Source: Toxorhynchites rutilus septentrionalis
Taxonomy: Eukaryota > Arthropoda > Insecta > Diptera > Culicidae
Direction of reading: 5' to 3'
Length of the DNA: 64,000 nt
Assembly (NCBI RefSeq): GCF_029784135.1
Contig: NC_073746.1
Location: 305,924,665 to 305,988,664 of the forward strand
Shown here: one piece after another, positions 29,866 through 40,734 of the stretch
How positions within the stretch are numbered: the stretch's first letter is position 1
Layout: each line of letters starts with the position of its first letter
Position numbers and translations under genes: made by a program
Notes under the pieces: generated by a model
Told to the model about the DNA's origin: nothing
Database searches by the model: none
Seen by the model: only the letters and a program-made list of their open reading frames with translations

Positions 29866-32800
29866 GTGAATTGTTCAATGTTCGTTACACTATACTTACA
29901 AATGTCAAGCAAACCATGTATATTAATAATTGATACAGGCGCTGACATCTCAATAGTAAAAGAAGAAAAAATTAACGGAAAACAATTAATACACCCCGGA
30001 AATAGATGCATTATTAATGGAGTTACGGAGGGAAAGACCGAATCCATAGCGAGCACAAATACAAATATCATTTTTGACGATATCCAAATTCCACACCAAT
30101 TTCAAATCGTCAACAACAAGTTTCCTATAATTGCAGATGGCATTTTAGGCAGAGATTTCCTCACCAAATATGAATGTAACCTATGCCTCAAAACATGGCT
30201 AATGACCTTCAACTATGAAAACACCAAAATTGAAATTCCGATTCAAGATAGCTGGGAAAACAATTACATTATTCCCCCTAGATGCCAAATTATAAAACAC
30301 TTCCCGTCACTCAACCTAAACGATGATGCCCTTGTGATCGCACAAGAAATCAAACCAGGCATTTTTTGCGCAAACACAATAATAAACCCAAACTCACAAT
30401 TCATTACAATAATTAACACAAATACCACACCAACATCAATCCCAAAAACCTTCGCCCCCACCACTATCCCCCTTAAAGAATACACCATAAATCACATTAC
30501 AACGGAATTAGGAGAAAACCCAAAAGGTAGACACGAGAAACTGATTAAGGAACTCAATTTGAATCATACACCCCAACATGCCCAGGAGAAATTAACAGAA
30601 TTATGCACTAAATACAACGACATTTTTGCACTAGAAGACGACATATTGACAACCAACAACTTCTACAAGCAAACCATTCACCTTCAAGACAAGACACCCG
30701 TTTACATAAAGAATTATCGAACCCCGGAAGCACAAATTTCAGAAATAAATAACCAAATCAGCCACATGCTAAATAACAAAATAATCCAAAATTCCACCTC
30801 ACCATACAATTCTCCCATCCTCTTAGTCCCAAAGAAATCAAATACTCAAGATAAAAAATGGCGATTAGTGGTTGACTTTCGACAACTAAATAAAAAGATA
30901 ACCCCAGATAAATTCCCCCTACCAAGAATCGACGAAATCCTCGATCATTTGGGCAGAGCCAAATATTTTACAACTCTAGACTTAATGTCAGGTTTCCACC
31001 AAATCGAACTTGACGAAAAATCAAAAAAGTACACAGCATTTTCGACCTCTAACGGTCACTACGAATTCAATAGGTTACCATTCGGTCTAAATATATCACC
31101 AAATAGCTTTCAGAGAATGATGTCCATAGCACTTAGCGGACTCCCACCTGAATGTGCATTCCTTTACATCGACGACATCATCGTCGTCGGCTGCTCAATA
31201 AACCATCACCTTATTAACTTGGAAAACGTTTTCAAACAATTACAAAACTACAACTTAAAATTAAATCCCAAAAAATGCTCCTTCTTCAGACCAGACGTAA
31301 CATATCTAGGTCACAACATTTCAGCGGCAGGTATACAGCCCGACCAATCAAAGTTTTCAGCGGTAACAAACTACCCCACACCATCATCAGCAGATGAAGT
31401 GAGGCGTTTTGTTGCCTTTTGCAACTATTACCGGAGGTTCATACAAAATTTCGCAGAAATAGCGTACCCATTAAACAAATTGCTCAGAAAAAACGCAAAA
31501 TTTGATTGGTCTCCCGAATGCCAAAATGCATTCAATAAATTGAAAAACGAACTTATCTCACCAAAAGTTCTCAAATTCCCCGATTTCACACAAGAATTCA
31601 CCCTAATAACCGATGCTTCAAAAATAGCATGCGGCGCCGTCTTAGCCCAAGAAAACGACGGTATAGAACTACCCATTGCATACGCAAGCAAAGCCTTCAC
31701 AAAAGGTGAAGCCAATAAATCGACAATTGAACAGGAATTGACAGCAATTCACTGGGCAATTACGTACTTTAGACCATACCTCTACGGGAGGAAATTCACA
31801 GTAAAAACGGATCACAGACCGTTAGTATATTTATTTTCAATGAAAGATCCCTCATCAAAACTCACAAGAATGAGGTTGGATCTTGAAGAATTCCATTTTG
31901 ATGTAAAATACGTTCAAGGTAAGCTAAATGTGACTGCAGATGCGCTATCACGAATAGCAATTAATTCCGAGGCACTTAAAACTATAAAAGTCCTGGGTAT
32001 ACAAACCAGAGCAATGACTAGAAAACTAAACGAAACGAATAACGACACAGAAATTACAGACAATAATTCAAACCCCGACGATACTGAGTCTGATCAGCTC
32101 AGAGCGTACGAGGCTATTGAACCCCGAGAATGGCAAAACCTACCTAAACTTCTATGCGGACGCGCATTAGAAATGAATAAAGAAACAAACGCTAGCGGAA
32201 ACAAAAATTTGAAATGCGCAATAATGAATAAAAAAAGAACCGAAGAAAAGTCGTCGACAATAATTGAAAATGCAAGCAACACAAAAGAATCCCTGGGAAA
32301 ACTAGTAAAGAAAGTTGAAAATATGGCCAAAAACTTGAAAATTAGCATGATAGCTCTAGCGTTATCAAGCGTAATTTTCCAAATATGCAGCGTGCAAACC
32401 TTTAAGAAGATTTGTAATGACACGCTCAAAGACTTGCAAATAGTGCTCTACACACCCAAGCGTGTGATAGAAAGCCAAAACGAAAGGTTCGAAATTATAA
32501 AAAACAATCACGATACACCCACTGGTGGACATACAGGAGTCACCAGACTATACAAAAAGTTAAGCAGACTCTATTCTTGGAGTGGCATGAAAAAAGATAT
32601 CAGTAGCTACATCAAGAAGTGCATAAAATGCCAGCAAAATAAACACACAATACGAACAAACGAAAATTTCGTCGAAATTAAAACACCCCAAAAAGCATTC
32701 GACTGCGTATCGATTGACACAATTGGACCATTTAACAGATCCAATAATGGAAACCGATACGCACTGACCATTCAATGCAACTTAACAAAATACATCATTA

Positions 32801-33549
32801 TTAAACCCACAATAGACAAACAAGCATCCACCATAGCCAAAGCCTTCATAGAAAACTTAATTCTGGTCTATGGAATTCCAAAACTCATCCAAACAGACCA
32901 AGGAACTGAATATAAGAACGAGTTATTCGAAAACATAGCTTCATTACTGAAGCTTAAACAAAATTTTTCCACTCCATATCACCCTCAATCAATAGGAAGC
33001 CTGGAAAGGAACCATCGTTGTCTTAACGAGTACGTAAGGCAATTCGTCAACCAAGCACAGAGTGACTGGGATGAATGGTTGCCTTACTACACATTCTGCT
33101 ACAACACAACACCACACACAGATTTCTCATACACTCCATTCGAGTTAGTTTTTGGAACGAATGCTAAATTACCACAAAACCTCACAACAAGCACATATGT
33201 AGAACCAATTTACAACATGGATTTATATTACAAAGAACTTAAATATAAACTACAAATAGCATCAAATACCGCTAGGGAAATAATTGATAAGGTAAGAAAA
33301 GCCAGAAATGAGACACAGAAAACCATGGCTAGACCATCAAAAGTAGCCATTAATGATCTAGTATTTCTATCAAACGAAAACAGATCCAAATTAGACAAAG
33401 TATACGTAGGACCATATATAATAATTGACATTAAACACCCTAACGTAACAATAAGAGATGATCAAACCAATAAAGTCCAGACTGTACATAAAAACAGAAT
33501 AATACCATATGAGCAACCCCACCCTAAGGGGAAAGGGATACCTAGTTAG
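29866..33549 (+). CDS. pol: protease, RT, RNase H, integrase
   Basis: 1227 residues counted from 29866; the first ATG is 29878, but expression is probably by -1 frameshift from gag, so the frame opens at 29734. Domains (numbering from 29866): aspartic protease with DTGA (D23); RT with FTTLDLMSGFHQI and catalytic YIDD (434-437); RNase H with ITDAS (D583) and KTDHRPL; a ~175-residue spacer (about 700-878) with a hydrophobic segment near 826-838; integrase with a HHCC finger (ending CIKCQQNK) and DDE triad D951, D1011, E1047, giving the D,D35E spacing. The C-terminus includes a GPY-like VGPYIIID segment. No stop or frameshift interrupts it. Confidence 0.96.
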   Translation: MNCSMFVTLYLQMSSKPCILIIDTGADISIVKEEKINGKQLIHPGNRCIINGVTEGKTESIASTNTNIIFDDIQIPHQFQIVNNKFPIIADGILGRDFLTKYECNLCLKTWLMTFNYENTKIEIPIQDSWENNYIIPPRCQIIKHFPSLNLNDDALVIAQEIKPGIFCANTIINPNSQFITIINTNTTPTSIPKTFAPTTIPLKEYTINHITTELGENPKGRHEKLIKELNLNHTPQHAQEKLTELCTKYNDIFALEDDILTTNNFYKQTIHLQDKTPVYIKNYRTPEAQISEINNQISHMLNNKIIQNSTSPYNSPILLVPKKSNTQDKKWRLVVDFRQLNKKITPDKFPLPRIDEILDHLGRAKYFTTLDLMSGFHQIELDEKSKKYTAFSTSNGHYEFNRLPFGLNISPNSFQRMMSIALSGLPPECAFLYIDDIIVVGCSINHHLINLENVFKQLQNYNLKLNPKKCSFFRPDVTYLGHNISAAGIQPDQSKFSAVTNYPTPSSADEVRRFVAFCNYYRRFIQNFAEIAYPLNKLLRKNAKFDWSPECQNAFNKLKNELISPKVLKFPDFTQEFTLITDASKIACGAVLAQENDGIELPIAYASKAFTKGEANKSTIEQELTAIHWAITYFRPYLYGRKFTVKTDHRPLVYLFSMKDPSSKLTRMRLDLEEFHFDVKYVQGKLNVTADALSRIAINSEALKTIKVLGIQTRAMTRKLNETNNDTEITDNNSNPDDTESDQLRAYEAIEPREWQNLPKLLCGRALEMNKETNASGNKNLKCAIMNKKRTEEKSSTIIENASNTKESLGKLVKKVENMAKNLKISMIALALSSVIFQICSVQTFKKICNDTLKDLQIVLYTPKRVIESQNERFEIIKNNHDTPTGGHTGVTRLYKKLSRLYSWSGMKKDISSYIKKCIKCQQNKHTIRTNENFVEIKTPQKAFDCVSIDTIGPFNRSNNGNRYALTIQCNLTKYIIIKPTIDKQASTIAKAFIENLILVYGIPKLIQTDQGTEYKNELFENIASLLKLKQNFSTPYHPQSIGSLERNHRCLNEYVRQFVNQAQSDWDEWLPYYTFCYNTTPHTDFSYTPFELVFGTNAKLPQNLTTSTYVEPIYNMDLYYKELKYKLQIASNTAREIIDKVRKARNETQKTMARPSKVAINDLVFLSNENRSKLDKVYVGPYIIIDIKHPNVTIRDDQTNKVQTVHKNRIIPYEQPHPKGKGIPS

Positions 33550-33823
33550 CAGTTAATCCTTCCGACAGTTATTATCAAATGTAAAATGTATATATTAAAC
33601 AAATATTAAAAATAAATATATTTATAAGCAAATAGAACACCCAACGAAGACAATCCGTATAATCATATTATAAGGATAATCTTTATAAACAAACTTAATT
33701 TTTACCTGAATACACGAAAAATGTACATATCACAAACATTGAATAAACACTAAAATTGTAAGGTCAGACGAATCTTTCCACCTAATTTAACTTGAATGAC
33801 TTCTCAATGTTACGTCATTCTCC

Positions 33824-33836
33824 GAAAGGGGAAAGG
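33824..33836 (+). promoter_or_regulatory. Polypurine tract
   Basis: gaaaggggaaagg directly precedes the 3' LTR, the position at which plus-strand DNA synthesis is primed. Confidence 0.9.
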
Positions 33837-34435
33837 TGTAATATGATCACGCTTAAACCCAACTCATCAATATTCAAGACCTCTAAGGCAATAAACCACC
33901 CCCGAGGGCGCTGGGCGATATAAACATAAAATGTGATACGATACCCGAGCCAGCAATCTGGCCCAAGGGTTCGTTTACTATTTATGATTGTATAACTCGA
34001 CGCGCACCAACGGCAGCGGCGAGTTTGTCTTCCTTCCGCCCCGCTGCGAGTTTAGCTAGCAGCAGAAATTTAACCAAACATGTGGCGCGCATCCGGCACA
34101 CATGTTTCAGCACTTTCTTTTCCTATTTACTTTGACCCACAAAGAAGTGCTTTCTCTCTCTCTCCGAAGAACGCGTCTGACCAAGGCCATCACAGCCCAC
34201 TCTAACTGCTGGTGCGATGCTCCGCCCAGCATAATTTGTAAATATTCTGTGTAGAGTTTAAGCCTATTTTTGTAAACTAGTATTTAAGCCCCGAGAGTCT
34301 TTTCTTTGCACAGATGCCAGTTGACAATATACGGTAGAGAGGCGACGCTTGTACGAATAGCGTTTGTGTTTATTAATTTACCAAATCCGAAAGTCGACGC
34401 CACTGAATGGCGTAAGATCCTTCTTCTCGTTTACA
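33837..34435 (+). repeat. 3' LTR
   Basis: 599 bp, TG...CA, one difference from the 5' LTR (C at 34011 against G at 27026). Followed by the TAAC target duplicate. Confidence 0.97.
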
Positions 34436-34497
34436 TAACCTAGCGCAATCCTACGTCAACTATGCGGTCGTGTCTCGGACACAACTCTCCTGTAACT
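34436..34497. repeat. Dispersed TIR-type repeat, copy B (right end)
   Basis: Continues the copy interrupted at 26851: caatcctacgtcaactatgc, ggtcgtgtc and gacacaac, matching 4960-5012 of copy A. This shows that the LTR element inserted into a pre-existing repeat. Confidence 0.75.
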
Positions 34498-34502
34498 TTT
34501 TG

Positions 34503-34571
34503 TTTTCAATTTGTATTCATCCCTATTATGTCTATCATGATCTTAGTGATGATGGACTATTTTTATATTTT
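34503..34571 (+). repeat. Dispersed repeat R-B copy 2, left part
   Basis: Matches 9440-9505 (ttgtattcatccctattatg, gtgatgatggactattttta). The repeat is interrupted by the minus-strand LINE and resumes at 39494. atttttatatttt at 34559-34571 is the target duplication. Confidence 0.75.
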
Positions 34572-35089
34572 TTTTTCCAAAATATATATTTTTATCAAGG
34601 CTCATATGGCGTTAGCCTCACGGGGCCGGGAGTCCAATACTTTGACAATTTTTCTTATTGTCTATGTTAGTAATATGTAACCGATTACTCGCGGTTGGCT
34701 TGAGGTTAGTATTACAAGTGTTTTCGTAATTGGGATGTTGTTGTCTCCAATGCTCTGTACGTGTGCCGACATGGGATACTTCCTATTGGGATGCAGCTGA
34801 CCATTAATCAGCAACGCCCCCCTAGTCTGTACCCCATATCTAGCGTGGTGCGTCTTTCTCGACTCGAGGAATCCAGGATAGAATGGTCACTAGCCGGCGC
34901 AATCATCAGCTCGTGTAGAGTTGTCATGAGTGGTACAACCTTTGGCTCTTGTTGAATGTTCAGTGGACTGCACAACCTTTGGCCCGTGTATCTGTAAAGA
35001 GTGTGTGTATGTATTGCCGCGACTAAGTAAAAGTTTATCGATCGGATAGGAGGGATATGAAACGGGGACACAACGAAGGAAACATCATT
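34572..35089 (-). other. LINE 3' UTR
   Basis: After the expected end of ORF2 (about 35090) there are about 500 bp of minus-strand UTR, containing a short acacacac-type run (about 35000-35010), ending in an A-rich tail next to the target duplication. Confidence 0.7.
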
Positions 35090-38000
35090 AAACGTTGACA
35101 TCGGCGTTTCTGAGGAACAGGTATAGATGAAGCAGAAGATCAGGATCCCGGCTACCTAAGATATCCCGGACGGGGATATCCGATTGTCTGCCTTGTGCTC
35201 TCAGTGCTCTAGAGAGCTGAGAGCGAGCAGCATGGAACCGGATACACGACCAGGCAACATGCTCGATGTCGTGGTAGCCATCGCCACAATCACAAAGATT
35301 GTTTGCTGCGAGCGATGCGATAAAGATGCGCGTTTAGGTTGTAGTGATTGGACATAAGCCGAGATATCACGCGAATGAAATCACGACCTACATTCAATCC
35401 CTTGAACCATGCACTCGTCGAGACCTTAGGGATAATCGTGTGTAACCAACGACCGAACTCATCTTCACTCCACATGCGCTGCCAACTTACGAGCGTATAC
35501 TGACGAGGAATGTGGAAAAATTCATTATAAGCAATTTGCCTTTCAAAAAGTGTGCCTTCTGAAGCGCCCACCTTAGCTAGCGAGTCCGCTTTCTCATTCC
35601 CCGGAATCGAGCAATGAGAGGGAACCCATGCTAAGGTAATCTTGAATAATTTTTCGACCAAAACACTCAATAGATGTCTTATTCTTATTAGGAAATAAGA
35701 TGAGCGTTTATCAACATTCATCGAGCTGAGAATGTCTGAAAAAATAAAATAATGGTCGATGGGCAGTGTTTCAATGATCCCTTGAGCATAATATATCGCA
35801 CCCATTTCTGCGACATACACGGAACAAGGATCTTTGAGTTTGAAAGAGGCACTGGAATTTTCATTGAAGATGCCGAAGCCAGTGGACCCGTTTATGAATG
35901 AACCGTCAGTAAAGAACATTTTATCAGGTCTAACTTTACCCCCATATTCTGCCGAAAATATCGGCGGAATAGAATCTGAGCGTAGATGATCTGGGATTCC
36001 ATGGATTTTTTGTCGCATGGACAGATAAAAAATGACAGAGGAATTGCAAAAGTATGGGAAGCAAACTTGGTTGGAGATGCCTGGTGAAGGGTGCACGTCG
36101 TGGGTAAGGTACTCATGGTATAAAGACATAAAACTTGACTGAGAAGTCAGCTGGATTAGATTTTCGAAGTTATCAATTACCAATGGATTCATGATCTTGC
36201 AACGGATGAGAAATCTGCAGGATAATTCTGTGAACCGAAGAGTAAGCGGGGGTACTCCTGCCAAAACTTCGAGACTCATCGTATGTGTCGAATGCAAACA
36301 CCCCATTGCTATACGCAAGCAACGATATTGTATTCTCTCCAGCTTGAGAATATGAATCCTGGCAGCTGATCGGAAGCAAAAACTGCCATATTCTAACACT
36401 GATAATATCGTTGTTTTGTACAACTGAATGAGGTCTCCTGGATGGGCACCTCACCATGTTCCGGTTATTGTTTGGAGAAAATTGATTCTTTGCTGGCATT
36501 TCTGTTTCAAATACGCAATGTGTCTCCCCCAGGTACACTTAGAATCAAAATATACACCCAGGTATTTGAAAAACATAGAGTGTTGGATCGATTTGCCGGA
36601 TAGGTGAAGCTGGAATTGGGCGGGTTCGTGCTTCCTAGAAAAAACGACCATTTCAGTTTTCTCCGTAGAGAATTCGATACCCAGCTTGAGGGCCCACGTG
36701 AACAGATTGTTCATGGTATCTTGCAACGACTTTTGCAGAACGACGGGATTAGTACCCGTGATGGAAATAACTCCATCGTCTGCAAGTTGTCTCAGCGTGC
36801 AGTCTCTAGTTAGACAATCATCCATATCATTGACGTAAAAACTGTACAAGAGGGGGCTTAGGCAGGAGCCTTGTGGTAGGCCCATAAAACTGTAACGAGA
36901 AGATTTCGAGCTGCCATGATTGAAAAACATGTGCTTTTCTGACAGTAAATTGTACAGGAAATTATTCAGGATTGGTGAAAGTCCACGATTATGAAGCTTC
37001 TCTGAGAGAATTTCCATGGAAACTGAATCAAATGCCCCTTTGATGTCGAGGAAGCCATTTGTTCTTTGCGAGCAAGTGCGATTTGGATTTCAGAAGATAG
37101 CAGCGCGAGACAATCATTTGTCCCTTTAACTCGGCGGAAGCCAAACTGCGTATTTGACAGCAAATTGTTCGCTTCAACCCACTTGTCCAAACGAAGTAGA
37201 ATCATTTTCTCTAACAATTTACGAATACAGGATAACATTGCAATCGGCCTATACGAGTTGTGATCGCTAGCCGGCTTGTTGGGTTTTCGTATGGCTATCA
37301 CTCTCACTTGCCTCCAGTTATGTGGGACAATATTCAGCTCCAGAAACTTGTTGAACAAGTTCAGCAAACGCTGTTTCGCCAAGTCGGGAAGATTCTTCAA
37401 CAAGTTGAATTTAATCTTGTCCGACCCCGGAGCTGAATTGTTACATGAGAGAAGAGCAATTGAGAATTCCACCATCGAAAAATTCTCATAATCGCTTTGA
37501 AGTGGAATGTCGCGTACGACGTTTTGTGCAGGAACGCTGTCGGGACAAACCTTCCTTGCAAATTTGAAAATCCAACGGTCAGAGTATTCCTCACTTTCGT
37601 TTGTATGGTTCCAGCCACGCATTTTCCTAGTCGTATTCCAAAGAGTGCTCATAGCGGTCTCCCTTGACAAACCATTGACGAATTTCCGCCAATATCCACG
37701 CTTTTTTGCTTTAATCAAACCTTTTAGTTTGGCTTCTAGTGCTTGGTACTTTAGAAACCATTCCACTAATCCAGTTTTCCTGAATTTTTTGAAAGCGGAT
37801 GATTTTTCAAGGTAGACCTTTGAACACTTCCTGTCCCACCAAAGTGATAGAGGACGACGTCGGAAAGTGGTGGCAGGTACACGATTCTTTTGAGCTTGAA
37901 GTGCGCTTTCGTAAATCAAACTCGATATAAAGTTATACTCTTCGAGTGGAGGAAGTTCATGCATTGAAACAATTGCTTCAGATATTATTTCTGCAAATTT

Positions 38001-38738
38001 TCTCCAGTCAATATTTTTCGTGAGGTCATACGCAATATCGATTGACTCACGAGAATCTGATTCATTGGCGATCGATAAAATTATTGGCAGGTGGTCACTA
38101 CCGTGGGGATCTTGGATTACCTACACATGCAATCCAGGGATAACGAAGAAGAGCAAAGTGATATGTCTAGCATACTTGCCCGGAGGGTTGGCTATTCTAG
38201 TTGCTTCCCCAGTATTCAAAACTGTCAATTTGAAGTTGTCGCACAGATCATAAATCAAAGTGGCACGGTTGTCATCGTAGAGTGATCCCCATGCTGTACC
38301 ATGTGAGTTGAAGTCACCTAAGATTAGCTGCGGCTCCGGCAATGCCTCGATGATATCAAAAAACTGATGGCGGCCAACCATAGTTCTTGGAGGAATATAT
38401 ATCAAGGGAATGCAGAGGTCTTTGCTATTGATTTGTGTCTGGCAAGCGACAACTTCAATGCCTGTCATCGATGGGAGAGTGACTCTATAGAAGGAGTGAC
38501 ATTTTTTGATCCCCAATAGTACGCCACCAAACGAGTCATTTCGATCGAGGCGAATAATGTTGAAATCGTTGAAATTCAGTTCGTCGGCTGAAGAAAGCCA
38601 TGTTTCACAAAGGGAAAATACATCACAGTTAGAACTATGAACTAAAAATGTAAATTGATCTAGTTTAGGGATGATGCTTCTGCAATTCCACTGTATTACA
38701 GTGATCAAATCCTTGACCTCTTGCACTGGATTAGACAT
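35090..38738 (-). pseudogene. LINE ORF2 pseudogene (EN-RT-RNase H)
   Basis: Starts at the ATG at 38738, overlapping the ORF1 stop. Endonuclease: QWNCRSI, CETWLSS, GDFNSHGTAWGS. The frame is lost near 38175, before the SDH region. It resumes at 37964 (MHELPPLEEYNFI) and runs through SYRPIAMLSC, lost again at about 37050 after KEQMAS. The next piece (37017-36451) has GLPQGSCLSPLLY and QLADDGVIS, with the same LADD box as the sister copy. A TGA at 36451-36453 replaces the second Trp of TGTWW. RNase H follows (FTDGSF, AWVPSHCS..NEKADSLAK). A last frameshift near 35300 precedes the C-terminal Cys-His motif. At least three frameshifts and one nonsense, so inactive. Confidence 0.92.
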
Positions 38739-39493
38739 CGAGGGAAATGAACGCTGCTAAAAAACCACATTTTTCTTTCAAAAATGTTCTCACAATCGGA
38801 AGCAAACATAATACTATGCTTTTAAGAGGGTCATTTATATTTAAAGCATTTAAAATGTTGTCCACCAGGTCAGAAAGCGCAAGCAAGCCAGATTGTGGCT
38901 GTTGCCTCGACCGCGAAAAAGGAACAGACGTGTTGGGTTCTGCTCCGGGGAGTGCTGAGGACCCCTGGTACGTAGAAGAACCGCTTAAACCAGGAGGTAC
39001 TTGCTTCGGTCTATTCTCAGCACGTTCGATACGAGGTTTCATTCCAACTTGGGAAGTTTCGGTTTTCTTTCTGGGGAGTGAAGGAAAAGAAGTAATTTTT
39101 CTTTTCCTGATGGCACCCTGCGATGTACCGGAACTTCCTGCATTGGGAGCGTCAGCAACAGGCTCGTCGTTCTGCAGAATGGAGTAGGGATTGTCCTGAG
39201 TCGTTGGAACGGAACTCTTAAGCATTTCTGCATAAGTTCGCTTGAAACGTTCCTTTAAGGAACGCTTGATTTTTCCCCCTCGTTGTTTGTACACCGGGCA
39301 TTGAATAATATCATGAGGAGTCCCGCCGCAATGAAGACACTTGTGCTCTTTCGCGCTAGGATTCTCATCATGGTTCTCTCCACAATCTGCGCAACGTTTT
39401 TTATTGCAACAATAGGCGGCCGTGTGACCGAGTTGCATACATTTGTTGCATTTCATTACCCGGGGTACAAACAACCGAACAGGTAAACGAAGC
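38731..39493 (-). CDS. LINE ORF1 C-terminal part with zinc knuckles
   Basis: About 253 residues remain. Three Cys/His clusters lie at the N-terminal side: CNKCMQLGHTAAYC, CADCGENHD and CLHCGGTPHDIIQC, the nucleic-acid-binding knuckles of gag-like ORF1 proteins, followed by a Lys/Arg-rich segment and a disordered Ser/Pro/Gln-rich region. It ends SLDV, overlapping the ORF2 start by 8 nt. The 5' part is lost by truncation; the apparent start ATG lies across the insertion junction (39493-39495) and is fortuitous. In the family ORF1 packages the element RNA. Confidence 0.85.
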
Positions 39494-39880
39494 ATTTTTA
39501 TATTTTGTTGTTTTTTTATTTTGGATTAGTTTAAAAAAATAAAAGTAGTCTACAAAAGTCTGTGCTTTGCGCACATAACACAGATATGAATGATATCATG
39601 TCATGTCAATCCATGTCAATTCAAATCAAGGCTGGCAGTTGGACTCGGGTTTTGGTGGACCAATGGCTGCAAGGAATGTCGGATCCGTATTGGTTCCAAG
39701 GCGGACAAGACTGGTTTCGGGTTTCGGCTTGGGTTATTTTTGACATTGCAGTACTATATGCGAATTTATATCTGTCAATAAAATCAGTTCGTTTTTTTCC
39801 GCTAAGCTGGTTCCAATGCTGAGAAAAATAAATTATCTTTTAGATAACTCATCTTGCTTAAACCTACGCAGGGAAAGAGG
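39494..39880 (+). repeat. Dispersed repeat R-B copy 2, right part
   Basis: Resumes the sequence cut at 34571. Matches 9500-9920: aataaaagtagtctacaaaa, aaggctggcagttggactcg, tggtggacca, aaaatcagttcgtttt and aataaattatctt.tagataactc. Confidence 0.8.
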
Positions 39881-40734
39881 TTGGAAGTTCGTCGTAATTC
39901 TCACACTACACTGGAGATAGAATGCCTCTCTTTGATAAGTAACTTGGGGCTCATACTACCTGCATATTAACAAAGTGAATAAAAATTAAAAATTAATTTC
40001 ATCTGCAAAGATAATAAAATCGAAACGGTACTCATTATAGTAACTGTGTACTTTTGTGTAAAAAAAGTATATCAAAACCATAAACCACACACTCTTCAGG
40101 GCAAATAATATATATGTGAAGAGACTTCCTTCAGGGTAATTGCACATCACTTCTCTATCTCTCTCACTGAAGCAACAAAAGAACATGCATAAAAAATTTA
40201 GTATTGTTTTTTTTTCCAACAGCGGAAATACGTGGTATCTTACAAATCGTTTCATATTTTATGAACTCATTCTGTCTTGCACGAATGGCATTCAATGGAA
40301 TGGAGACATAATCCTCGAGCGGAATACTTAAAATTTTAATGTCGGCCTGAGGGAACATCGTTGTTGGAATAATCTCAAACGAACCGGAGTTGTATTGGAT
40401 GGGGATGAAATACACCTGCACACAACTGTGGTAATGGTGGCAATGTGGAAAAAGGACACACTTTCTATTTGGAAACTCGACATGAATGTATGAATATTAC
40501 TTCGCGTAAATCACGACCCTTTCAACAACCCGTGTTTCATTTGTTACCAATATGAACATCCCTTTTGATCAATTAAAACCAAATCGAACAAATATATGCA
40601 TGCAAGTTCCCCGAAAATAAATCGATGGTAAAAATTGGTGAACGTTCGAGCTGACTTTTTGTAATTCACTAATGGTGCAATTACTGGCTTACGGGAAAGT
40701 TTTACCTTCTATTCGTGGAATGAAAAAAATTATA
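39881..40734. other. Spacer, no gene recognised
   Basis: AT-rich; overlapping short frames only. No repeat shared with the rest of the window was noticed. Confidence 0.35.

Larger units (their letters stand above)
26852..34435 (+). mobile_element. Ty3/gypsy LTR retrotransposon, complete, mdg1/412-like
   Basis: A 7584-bp element: 599-bp LTR, leader with primer-binding site, small ORF, gag, pol, polypurine tract, 599-bp LTR. The 4-bp target duplication is TAAC (26848-26851 and 34436-34439). Pol order protease-RT-RNase H-integrase places it in Ty3/gypsy. There is no env frame: only 287 bp separate the pol stop from the 3' LTR. The leader of about 800 bp and the small ORF before gag recall the mdg1/412 lineage of Drosophila (from memory). 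The two LTRs differ at one base, so insertion is recent, and all three frames are open. Confidence 0.96.
34572..39493 (-). mobile_element. I-like LINE (-), 5'-truncated and decayed
   Basis: A 4.9-kb non-LTR element on the minus strand, with a 13-bp duplication atttttatatttt (34559-34571 and 39494-39506). It contains the C-terminal part of ORF1, an ORF2 with several lesions, a ~500-bp 3' UTR and a short poly(A) end near 34572. The ORF2 protein is clearly related to that of the element at 21.1-25.2 kb, so both belong to one or two sister families. It sits inside a copy of repeat R-B. Confidence 0.92.

Noticed and set aside
33550..33836. env gene of the LTR element
   Set aside because: Only 287 bp lie between the pol stop and the 3' LTR, with no open frame of useful length.
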